Assembly (NCBI GenBank): GCA_964017185.1
Contig: OZ024869.1
Span: forward strand, 1,386,501 to 1,450,500
Length of the DNA: 64,000 nucleotides
Source: Rugalucina vietnamica
Lineage: Eukaryota; Mollusca; Bivalvia; Lucinida; Lucinidae
Direction: 5' to 3'
How positions within the stretch are numbered: the first letter of the stretch is position 1; every line of letters starts with the position of its first letter. Below are positions 44,205 through 54,314 of the stretch, piece by piece. The position numbers were made by a program, and so were the translations under genes. The notes under the pieces were generated by a model. It was not told where the DNA came from, searched no databases, and was given only the letters and a program-made list of their open reading frames with translations.

Positions 44205-45420
44205 CCTTGTAAACATATTTGTGCAATTTCTATTTGCTTTGAAAATGTCACAAAATGTTTTCCACGATCCAAATGAAAGTTGAACAGAAAAGCGAGAATT
44301 TTTTCTTGCGATCATACATTTCACAAAAGGTAGTCACAAGCTCACTAAAACTGTTTGAGTTCACAACTTTGTCTTTCACTAATTATATGCTTCTCTCAAA
44401 GTTTAGACAGATGCTCACTCGTGTACACCCTGAAATCTTCCACCATTTGTGATGAAGTTATTCAAATGCAATTTTAAAGATGTATCGTAACATGTATATG
44501 ATCTTTTAGGGTACGTTGGTTGATATTAAAATATTATATTTATTAACATTCATTTGTACAATCGCTGATTATCAGGTACATGTTAATTATCATTTATAAG
44601 AGTCCATGTAATCGTTGATTAACTCCTGCTGCTATCTCGACATGCTCTCCTCGCAATAACTGTTCTAATTATAGAACAAACATCTGCTCGGGAAGCCGCG
44701 TAAATTAGTCATGCGTTTCCTCAACCTATTGCCTATGCAGGCTTTCACCTTCATAGGCTTTTGGTCATATGCATTTATTTGCTTAAAATATGTTGATGGG
44801 GCTAAGAGTAGGCTACTGCTAGCACAAAATGTGAATTTGAATTCTCAGATTTTCCAAGTATTATTGTTTTTATTTTAATAGATTTGTTTACCTTGAGATA
44901 TTAAGTTTAAAAACTCCTATGATTGCTTCAGTTTGATTGAAATTGCTTCTCTAATGGTGCATGATCTAAAATAATATAATATACACCATACATGTTCTAA
45001 AATATTTTAGTTTTGGAGACTGACAACTTACCATGAAATTAAGTTGTAAAACGCTGCAAAAAATATAATTGAAGACCGTCTGCTTATTGGATTGGAACTG
45101 TCTGAAAATACAATCATTGAAGTGATATGGTAAATTCTATGAAACATTCATCATCTGTAACATAACCTCTCCGGGCTTCACAGACATTATAACAGCCTAA
45201 TGTTTTTCATCATCCAATGAAAGCTAAAATCTGAATTTCATTCCTTAAAAATTTACATTGTAGGAGACTGCTACAGGCTTGAAATTTATTTAGAAAATTA
45301 TTAAGAAAATATAGGCATCATATAATTATTGTTATATGTTGCAAAAACACAGTTTTTCCATGTTTTTCTATGTCATCTTTTCACATTTGCAAATGCTGAT
45401 TTTCTCATGACAAGGCCCAT
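44205..45420. other. No feature recognised
   Basis: AT-rich, without a gene or matched repeat. Confidence 0.35.
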
Positions 45421-45421
45421 T

Positions 45422-45633
45422 TGAGCCGTCTCATGAGAAAACCAACACTCTGCATATGCAAAAACAAAGACGCAGATGATCAGTGCCTTTGTTTTCGCTA
45501 CACGGATAGTACATTTCCTCTTCTTCTTAAATCCGAAATTTCAAGCTTCTAGCCTGCTTCTATGACTGTACAGCCTGATTTGTGTCGGACCTGTTCGGAA
45601 ACCACATTGTTGGTTTTCCCACGAGGCGACTCA
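45422..45633. mobile_element. Foldback MITE (GAGCCGC family), short hairpin form
   Basis: TGAGCCGTCTCATGAGAAAA to TTTTCCCACGAGGCGACTCA. The centre is deleted to GACGCAGATGATCAGTGCC. Confidence 0.88.
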
Positions 45634-45737
45634 TTTGTATATTTGTATATTTTCTTCCAGATAACCTGAGCTGATATTAGACACACAGAGACAGACAAGG
45701 GCCCAAGAACCATACCTAGGGACACAGTGTAGCTCAG

Positions 45738-46048
45738 GGGCCGGTTGTTCAAAACTTTGTTAGCTTAACGCTGTCGTTAAGCCCTCAATTTGTTAGCTAT
45801 ATATCGACTTGGGGAAGGGCCGTAACTAATGTTGGAAAAACTTGTGGCCCAACCCCATGCTTAACAAGAGCAAGACTTCAAAAGCAAATACACTGTTATT
45901 TTTTGTTGATAAAATGTGAGAATCCTTTGCAATGCAAAGGATTCTCACATTTTATCAACAAAAAATACCAGTATATTTGTAATATTCATGTTTGAAATTG
46001 TAACGAATCATTAACTAACGATGTCGTTAATTTTGAACAACTGGGCCC
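45738..46048. mobile_element. Palindromic MITE (GGGCC.GTTGTTCAAAA ends)
   Basis: Ends GGGCCGGTTGTTCAAAACTT and the inverse of TTTTGAACAACTGGGCCC. The centre holds a perfect ~64-bp palindrome (AATGTGAGAATCCTTTGCA and its inverse, 45,892-45,960). Confidence 0.82.
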
Positions 46049-46305
46049 AGATCAATATATTGGTCAGAAAAAAGTGACTTCATTCTAAGCTTGTAAGAGA
46101 CCAAGTGCCCAAGAACCAGCCATAATCCAGATGTTAGGGTTGCTCAGATGAATACAAATAATGATCCAGATAATAAAACAATTAGATAATTATAAGTGAC
46201 TGTATTCTGGGTCTGTTAAGGAAGTCTAGCAATATTTTTACTATATTTGTTAACTAAATAATTTTTTTATGTGATAAACATACGAGCTTGTAATTTCCTG
46301 ACAAA

Positions 46306-46497
46306 TGAGCCGCCTCATGGGAAAACCAACAATCGGCATAGGCAAAAACAAAGACACAGATCAGCTCGGATAGTACAATTCCTCTTCTACTTAAATCTGA
46401 AATTTCAAGCTTCTAGCCCTTTTCTGTGCTTGTACAGGCCGGTTTGTGTCGGACCTGTTCGGAAACCACATTGTTGGTTTTCCCACGAGGCGGCTCA
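46306..46497. mobile_element. Foldback MITE (GAGCCGC family), internal deletion
   Basis: TGAGCCGCCTCATGGGAAAA to TTTTCCCACGAGGCGGCTCA. Most of the central hairpin is missing. Confidence 0.9.
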
Positions 46498-46575
46498 AAT
46501 GTTAGCTTGCCAGTATCATGCTGCAAGCTGATCAACAGGGATCTGTTTACCAATTTTTTTTTTTTTTTTTTTTTT

Positions 46576-46812
46576 GATTCAGTTTTACGTCCCTTTCAAG
46601 CTTTTTCACTCATATCGAGACGAATCAATCGGTAGGTGGGGCGAAAACCGGAATACCCGGGGAAAAACCACCTGACACACCCGCAAGCAGAACATGGCTT
46701 GTCTCACGTATGAATTTGTGCCCCGTGCGAGGCGCGAACCCACATCGGTGAGATGATCGAATGATCAAGCGCACTGAAGTCAGCGACCTTAACCACTCGG
46801 CCACGGGGGCCG
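46576..46812 (-). mobile_element. tRNA-derived SINE, family 1 (best copy)
   Basis: On the - strand: GTGGCCGAGTGGTTAAGGTC (A box region), TGTGGGTTCGCGCCTCGC (B box), a body with CTTGCGGGTGTGTCAGGTGG, and an A-rich tail (the T run at 46,553-46,575 on +). Confidence 0.85.
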
Positions 46813-47049
46813 CCATTTGCCAATTTGATCTGATCGGATGCTGTAACACTCGGATAGAAAGTTAGTTCGTGAAATGAGGTACAGGATTTTTATTTCATTA
46901 TCAGTTCAAACATACATGTATTAATATTCATATGATTTGAGAATAGTCAGGAAACTGAAGCTTGGATGAGGATATGGTACATGTATATTAAAATCAGATA
47001 TATACAGTTGTAAGGCTAACAAGGAGTCAGTTCAGTGCTTTATGATAAT

Positions 47050-47269
47050 TGAGCTGCCTCATGGGAAAACCAACAATGTCGTTTTCGACCAGGTCCAACA
47101 CAAACCGGTCTGCACAGTCACAGAAGACAGCTAGAGGCATGAAATTTCTTATGTAGGAAGTAGAGGGATTGTACTATCCGTGTAGCGAAAACAAAGGCGC
47201 TGATCAGCAGCTGATCTGCGCCTTTGTTTTCGCATATGCAAATTGTTGGTTTTCCCATGAGGTGGCTCA
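47050..47269. mobile_element. Foldback MITE (GAGCCGC family), short hairpin form
   Basis: TGAGCTGCCTCATGGGAAAA to TTTTCCCATGAGGTGGCTCA. Central GCTGATCAGCAGCTGATCTG. Confidence 0.9.
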
Positions 47270-47414
47270 TATGTTATGCTCTTGTTATGTGTTTTAGGCA
47301 GAAATGGGAGGAATATCACAAAAATTCTACTGGAAATTTTCTTATTTTTCATCTGTAATATCCTCTGTTTATTGCATGAACATGTATTCGTAATGCATAA
47401 TTGTATACAAAGAC

Positions 47415-47692
47415 TATAGCCTGAGTGAACTGGGCGCCCGGTTTGATTGCAACTTAAACCGATGGCTGGTAGGCACGGCCTATATCAGGGATACTTGTAT
47501 GTATGACTGTTTGGGCACTGCACCAGTTTTTCCTATGATGTTCACATTCTGGTCGGCCAGTTTGCACTATCAAAACCTCCTAAATTTAGTGTGTAATTTG
47601 TTATTGTTTGATGTCCTTTTATTAAATGTTTTGTGGATGCGCTAAAATGTATTTGGCAATCTGAATAAAGAATTGAATTGAATATTTTATTG
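47415..47692 (+). mobile_element. Probable LINE 3' end
   Basis: Non-coding stretch ending GAATAAAGAATTGAATTGAA, the short-repeat tail typical of some non-LTR elements. No ORF2 sequence remains. Confidence 0.45.
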
Positions 47693-48020
47693 AGCTTATT
47701 GAATGATAAATGTATATATCTATAAACTTATTTATAAAACATGATTGTAGTAAAACCTTAAGATTTATTACTTGGCAAATGTGATGAGCCTAATGTCTGT
47801 CCAAAATTTGGACATCTGTGTTGTGCTTGTTGTTTTTACATTCCTTCTTTAACATGGTATTAGATACTAGAGAAGCGCTGTGTATGTCTAGTTGTCGTAA
47901 TAGTCTTTCAAATTACATAAATTGCCTTGATACTTTCACATAAGGCTACTTCTGTGAATGTATCTTGTATGAGCCACATTTAAAAGTTAACAAACGTAAA
48001 GTTTACTTGTGTGTACCTTA

Positions 48021-48304
48021 TTAGCCCACCTGAGCCAATGTCTCATGGTTAGCTTATAGTAAGGTACTCGAGCCGGCGTCCATCCGTGCATCCATGTGTC
48101 CACATTTTCAAAGATCTTCTTCTCTGAAACCGCTTGGCCAATCAAAGCCAAATTTTATATGAATCATCTATAGGAAGGGGAAACAACTTTGTATATAAAT
48201 AATCCAGGTCACATGACCAAGATGGCCACCATGCCCATATAATGTAAGAAAAAAACTGTACTTCCTGGCTCTCAGGTGAGCGATCGTTGCCCTTTCGGCT
48301 ACTT
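48021..48304 (+). mobile_element. Pearl-like element, internally deleted
   Basis: TTAGCCCACCTGAGCC start, CGTCCATCCGTGC block, one partial core unit, end CTCAGGTGAGCGATCGTTGC .. CTTG|T. Confidence 0.8.
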
Positions 48305-48397
48305 GTATTTACAGTGTACATTGTCTTACTGCTGAGGTTATCATTGATGTAGGCTTGTGCTTGGAATCATACGAATGACTGGATCTTACAATGTTTA

Positions 48398-48597
48398 TTG
48401 TTTGTTTAAGGTTTAACATCCCAATTAACAATTTTTTCAGTCATGTCGGAGCGAAGCCAATGCTTCCTGGGTTTTAACCAGTCCTCTTGGGAGTTTATAT
48501 GTCTTGCTCAAGGACACAACATGATGCTGACGGTCGGGATCGAACCCAGGACCTCTCGATTCTGAGTCTGATGCTCTACTATGCTACAGTGCTCCCC
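48398..48597 (-). mobile_element. tRNA-derived SINE, family 2
   Basis: On the - strand: GCATAGTAGAGCATCAGACT (A box region), CCTGGGTTCGATCCCGACC (B box), TGTGTCCTTGAGCAAGACAT. Confidence 0.8.
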
Positions 48598-48599
48598 TC

Positions 48600-49129
48600 T
48601 CAATTTTTTTTAACTTTATTTTTGTTGTTTTGTTGCCGTGCTTTTTTCTTAAATGATAAAGATTTTGATACAAATTCATAGCAAATCATTTTGTTTCTTT
48701 TCAATCATTTTAGATTTCATGATAATTTTTCTTACAGCTTTTCAACTGATAAACCGGTGAAGGAAAGACCATTTATCATGACTTTAAGCCTTATGTTTAT
48801 TTTCAGAAATTGTCTTTTGTTTTTCATTGAAAAGGGGTATATGTTGTTTTTCATTGAAAAGGGGTATATGGCATGTTTTGTATTTCTAAACAAGTACAAA
48901 TAACCCACCATGAGAAAGAAGCGTTGACCATTTCTATTTAAAAATGCCTATGGTTTTTGGAATAACAAAAAGCTAGCCATTTGTCATCTTATGCACAGGT
49001 TAACTTCCCTGAATAATGCACTATTAGATAACAGAATTTGTTTTCCATGTTTCGTGCCACAGGATCTGAATTTGGGGATAAAACAATCAATTTTTGTATG
49101 AAATATATAGTAATTAGGAAAAAGTTTTA
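48600..49129. other. No gene recognised
   Basis: Contains one 27-bp direct repeat (TTTTTCATTGAAAAGGGGTA at 48,819 and 48,846). Nothing else stands out. Confidence 0.35.
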
Positions 49130-49243
49130 TAGAGTATCGTTCCCCCCTGAGAACCAACAAAAGCTTTTGCATGTATGTGTGTAGCCATGTATTGCACAAT
49201 ATATGAAAGTGGCGTGTTGGTTCTTTGGGGGGAACGATACTCT
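49130..49243. mobile_element. Miniature foldback element, ~114 bp
   Basis: Ends TAGAGTATCGTTCCCCCC and GGGGGGAACGATACTCTA. GAACCAACA / TGTTGGTTC extends the arms to about 30 bases. Confidence 0.8.
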
Positions 49244-49249
49244 AGAGCC

Positions 49250-50680
49250 CAAAAATCAGAGCCAAAATATGATAAACATTTAGAGCTTCTCATTCAGGCA
49301 AAGCTAACATATACATGTATAAAGTAATGAAAAATGAAATAGTATAACATGGCCATAATATGCACTATTTGAAATGTTATTAAATTGAAACTGGATGCTG
49401 CAGAATCAACTTTCATCATTTGGACAACGGGCATTAATGATGCCCTTCGTTTTGTATTACAAAATTTTGGTGACACACTGTACAAATATTTCCTTGTTTG
49501 CACGGCCTCAAATCTATAAAATTTCTATCTGATTTTTTATTCCCATATTGTGAGTGCAGGTTTTCAGATCTGATTATACTACTTCCTGGTTTTTCCTCAA
49601 TAAATGGGTTTGGCTGGCATATGGTAAGACTTAGTGCAGTCCAATCAATTTACTTTTGTTGCACTTGATACTTGATGTTTTTGAAGATTCATTTCATTGT
49701 TGAATTATGGAGATAGGTAGCCGTGTTAATATAGCTGGTGTATATGTCTGTTATGCTACATTGGCAATGACCAACTAGGTAGAATTTACCATACATATTT
49801 GGCCACAATAATTCAATTGTACATGATGAATATCAAACAAATTTGTTGCAAGAACATACTTATCAAGCTACATAGAGTTTTGACTTCTTAAAGACTTTAA
49901 CTGATTCCAGACTGGAAACTCTGCACTTTTTGTAACTTTCATTTATATATTATATGTGGTAATCTAATATTGCATAGGCAGAAATGATATACAGGTACCT
50001 CCTAAAAGTTTTCCTAACAATATTTCATGCTGCAAATATTTAAACATTTTCGGTGCGTTTTTACATGATTCTTGCATGTTTCTGTCGACTGAATGCTCTA
50101 AAATTCAAACATAAGTAACAACAATGGCCACTATGCAAGAAAAATACAAATTTTGTACCTTTTTATATTCATGAAATTTAGACCCCAACCCCGCTGAAAC
50201 TTCAATTTCTACCAAATGATGACAGAATATGTAAATATCTGAACACATATCTCTTCATAAGACATGGAACTATTGTCATCAGCATAAAGAATCAGAATCA
50301 GGAGCTTGGTAACAGTGTTCTGGACCGCTAAAGTATAGGCATATACAGGTCATATAGTCAACGGTCCTTTAAAAATTTAATGTCATTTCATTGGCATTAT
50401 GCAGTCTCGTAACAATCAGATACACCCTGACCTCACTAGACTGATAGAAATATTAATTTGTCATAATTTTGTTTATACAGTGATTTCCGTCCTAATAATA
50501 ATAGTGCTGCTAAATGTCCATGGTTTTGGAAAATAGTAATTCCTGATATACATTTTATTGTTTAGATCTCTTTTGTTATTTTTGGACCAGAAGGTATATT
50601 TCTGTTGAGAATAGTCATAAAGAATGTTCATAATGTTAATTATTATTATTAATAATAATATTAATTATAATGATAAAAGA
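49250..50680. other. No feature recognised
   Basis: AT-rich non-coding DNA. A short TAATAATAATA stretch precedes the next MITE. Confidence 0.35.
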
Positions 50681-50682
50681 TA

Positions 50683-50918
50683 TGAGCTGCCTCATGGGAA
50701 AACCAACAATCTGCATAGGCGAAAACAAAGACGCAGATCAGCTTCGCGGTAACCGCGAAGCTGATCAGCGCCTTTGTTTTCGCTAGTCGGATAGTACAAT
50801 TCCTCTTCTACTTCAATCCAAAATTTCAAGCTTCTAGCTCTTTTCTGTGCTTGTACAGGTCGGTTTGTGTCTGACCTGTCCGGAAACCACATTGTTGGTT
50901 TTCCCACGAGGCGGCTCA
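50683..50918. mobile_element. Foldback MITE (GAGCCGC family)
   Basis: TGAGCTGCCTCATGGGAAAA to TTTTCCCACGAGGCGGCTCA. Intact hairpin. TA on both sides. Confidence 0.93.
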
Positions 50919-50982
50919 TATTATTACTATTATTATTATTATTATCATTATTATTATTATTATTATCATTATTATTATTATT
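50919..50982. repeat. ATT microsatellite
   Basis: (ATT)n with ATC interruptions, directly after a MITE. Confidence 0.95.
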
Positions 50983-51145
50983 TGGTTAGTGTTGCAATGG
51001 AGATAATACTTTTTTCTACTTTAAGATTATGTGGAACAAGCTTCTTTTTATTCTATGAAATAAATGATGTGATGCTATTTGAGTTCTTATTTATCAACAA
51101 TGCCCAGTTACATATGATGGTTACGCACATTATATTACAGATATT

Positions 51146-51381
51146 TGAGCCGCCTCGTGGGAAAACCAACAATGTGGTTTCCGAACAGGTCGGACACAAA
51201 CCGACCTGTACAAGCACAGAAAAGAGCTAGAAGCTTGAAATTTCGGATTTAAGTAGAAGAGGAATTGTACAATCTGAGTAGCGAAAACAAAGGCGCTGAT
51301 CAGCTTCGCGGTTACCGCGAAGCTGATCTACGTCTTTGTTTTCGCCTAGGCAGATTGTTGGTTTTCCCACGAGGCGGCTCA
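51146..51381. mobile_element. Foldback MITE (GAGCCGC family)
   Basis: TGAGCCGCCTCGTGGGAAAA to TTTTCCCACGAGGCGGCTCA. The terminal arms are perfect over these bases. It is one of the least diverged copies. Confidence 0.94.
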
Positions 51382-51879
51382 TTTGCTGCATTCTTTTACT
51401 CCTCATCACCCCTTAACTCGTATAAGCCTGGTGTCCTATTTGTGGGACATAGGCAAACAGTATTTCCCCAGATGTGACGCCACAGAACGGGGCGTCCCAT
51501 CTGGTGCTATTCTGTTTGCTTTGAAAGTTTTCATCAAAATATTGAATAAAATTTAAAAATCACTCATGACGCCCCTAAAAATGAAAGTGGACTCACCCAA
51601 ATGATGATGATGGAAAAATCAACCAGTAGTTAAGATTTTTATTGTGAATAAAGTACATTCATATTACTGTATATACATGTACATATACAGACAATAAAAC
51701 AATATACAATAAAATGCATTCGAGTATAAAAATGCCTAGAATTCAAATATATTAAAGACAATACTACAGAAAAGACTGTTTTTGGAAAAATACAGAAGTA
51801 CATTTTCAAACAAAATTGCATGTTTTATGAGATTTGTCGTGTGAAGAAAATCAGATTGAAAATGCTTTTGACAAGGTTG

Positions 51880-52960
51880 TTAGCTCACCCCAGCCGAAGG
51901 CTCACAGGTGAGCTTATAGGATAGGCAGGCATCTGACGTCATCCGTCCGTCCATCCAAAGTTTCAAAGTGGAATATTTCTCAAGCTAGTGGGTTGATCTT
52001 AGTCAAATTTACTGTGAACCATCATTGTGTTGGGGGATTGACTGCATAAGGTTTTGGAGCAGATTGTATCAAAATTGTGATTTTCATGGCAACAGATAGC
52101 TCCCATAGACTTACAATGGGAAAAACTAAAAAAATCTTCACTGAAACCAGAAGGCCAAGAGCTTCTATATTTTATATGTAGCAATTTTAGGTAGTCCACA
52201 TTATAAATTGTGGCAATCATACACCTGGCGTCAAATTTAGCCAGGCCCCGGGGGCCGATAGTCTCCATAGACTTACTATAGGAAAACATTCCAACATCCA
52301 AAGGCAGTTAGCGGATCTTGATCAAATTGCACACAAAGCATCACTGGGCAGTAGGAAAGATTGTATATTGTTTTTGGGCAAATCGATTTCTTGGAACTCT
52401 TGTTGCCATGACAACATGTATGTTTTAATGGAAAAAAAAATCAAAAATCTCTGAAACCACAGGGGCCACAGCTTTGATATTTGGTATGTGGCAATAGCTA
52501 ATGGTCGATAGTCTCCATAGACTTACTATAGGAAAACATTCAAACATCAATATCTCCAAAGCCAGTAGGCCGATCTTGATCATATTACACACACAGCATT
52601 ACTGGGCGCCAGTAGGAAAGTCTGCATGTTGTTTTGGGGCAGATTTGACTGGAACTCTGGTTGTTATGGCTACGTGTATGTATATGTTTTAATGGGAAAA
52701 AATTCAAAAATCTTCTCTAAAAGCACAAGGCCCACAGCTTTGATATTTGGTATGTTGCAATGACTAATGATCCGCTACATAAATTGTGCGAACTATGCCC
52801 TGGGGTCAAATTTGGCCATGCCCCGGGGCTCGATAGTCTCTATAGACTTACTACTATACTACTATAGGAAAACCTTCAAACACCCCCATTGGCTCTTTGT
52901 TCTTATGCTAGTACAGCTGTCCAGATCAGGTGAGCATTTAGAGGACCATTGGTCCTCTGG
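51880..52960 (+). mobile_element. Pearl-like element, ~166-bp core family
   Basis: TTAGCTCACCCCAGCCGAAG start, ATCCGTCCGTCC block, core units with GATAGTCTCCATAGACTTAC, end CAGGTGAGCATTTAGAGGAC, hairpin, CTGG|T. It shares its core with the element at 2,475, in the opposite orientation. Confidence 0.85.
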
Positions 52961-53190
52961 TTGATATATTAAAGTATGTTTTAAATGGCACATGACAAAA
53001 ACCAGAGAAAAAACGATTGTGTAAAATGTACTGTTTTACAGGCAACCAATGTTTACTCATAACATGATCTTTTTTTGTCTGGTACTGGTCAATAATATTG
53101 GATTAATAAAAGATAGGATAGATAGACCTTAAACCTAGCCACAGGAGGGAAACAAAAAGGCATTACCTGACATCACAAATAAACAATATA

Positions 53191-53456
53191 TGAGCCGCCG
53201 CATGGGAAAACCAACAATCTGCATAGGCGAAAACAAAGGCGCAGATCAGCTTCGCAGTAACTGCGAAGCTGACAGATCAGCTTCGCAGTAACTGCGAAGC
53301 TGATCAGCGCCTTTGTTTGCTACCCGGATAGTACAATTTCTCTTCTTCCTAAATCCAAAATTTCAAGCTTCTAGCCATCTTCTGTGATTGTTCAGGCCGG
53401 TTTGTGTTGGACCTGGTCGGAAATCCAGATTGTTGGTTTTCTCACACACAGGCTCA
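53191..53456. mobile_element. Foldback MITE (GAGCCGC family) with a doubled hairpin
   Basis: TGAGCCGCCGCATGGGAAAA to TTTTCTCACACACAGGCTCA. The AGATCAGCTTCGCAGTAACT GCGAAGCTGA hairpin occurs twice in tandem. Confidence 0.9.
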
Positions 53457-53702
53457 TAGATGATGAGCAAGATAAACTCTTTCCCAACAAGGTGGCCATC
53501 TGGCTAGCATCCGTAGAGGCAAGCACAATAGAGAAGAAAGACTGAACAGACAATATAAAGATTATTCACAACAGCAACTGCATAATAATAATAAACACAT
53601 CTGTATAAAAGTTTTGCCCTATTTAGTTAATGTAAGGCACATCTTAGGAGAGCAAAATACCATACTTCTGCAAAATGCTCAGTGCTCTTTTACCGGTGCT
53701 TC

Positions 53703-54314
53703 TTAGTTTTGTAAGAGACAATAAACTAAACTCCATAAGATCACAACATGTATCTTATAACCATCAGTGTTTGAGATACTTGCTCCCGATGTTCTCCCCG
53801 TCCTACAGTATGTGTCAGAGGTAGATTGTTCACCATCCCCATAGTTCCAGTCAAAATCCAGGTCTTTCACAAACAATGTCTGAACTTCCCTGAAATCTAC
53901 AGGAAACCACACAGATTTCACACTGTCAGTCTGCATGTCAATATTAAACTCCATAGTAATAGGCACATTATGTTCATCTGAGGCAGTAAAGAACCATAGT
54001 TTGTCCACATAGTAACCAGAAAATCTTGTGTCACTGATTGGCTGAAGATGCATTTTGCCAAACCTTCCAAACAGCATATAAAGTGATGAAGTATTGTCAG
54101 AATACACAGTAAGGTTACCAAACCCCCTGTGACCATACACTCCAGCATAGTCTTGTTGAGATCTAGAGATGTTCCATTGAAAGGTGATATAGTCTGGTTT
54201 AGGCTGTAGTTTTACAGTTTTTCTTGTCCATGGTTCTGGTAGAGTACATGTGGTAGTTAAGTTCAGCCAAGGCTCTTCTCGCAGTACCATGTCTGCAGCT
54301 CTTGAAGTTATAGC
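53703..54314 (-). CDS. Beta-lactamase-like terminal exon (lipocalin-like domain, GPI-type tail)
   Basis: Acceptor TTTTTGACAG, phase 0, 203 codons and a stop. It starts AITSRAADMVLREEPWLNL, so the Met at 54290 is internal and not a start. It then has a beta-rich domain with several N-x-S/T sequons (NLTTT, NISR, NLTV, NTSS). The end is a small-residue site followed by a roughly 15-residue hydrophobic tail with no charged residue after it, the usual shape of a GPI signal. Confidence 0.87.
   Translation of the reverse strand, partial: AITSRAADMVLREEPWLNLTTTCTLPEPWTRKTVKLQPKPDYITFQWNISRSQQDYAGVYGHRGFGNLTVYSDNTSSLYMLFGRFGKMHLQPISDTRFSGYYVDKLWFFTASDEHNVPITMEFNIDMQTDSVKSVWFPVDFREVQTLFVKDLDFDWNYGDGEQSTSDTYCRTGRTSGASISNTDGYKIHVVILWSLVYCLLQN

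Noticed and set aside
40460..51477. Many 60-127 codon frames containing ENKGADQLRG..EADLRLCF
   Set aside because: They are the GAGCCGC-family MITE read in both orientations.
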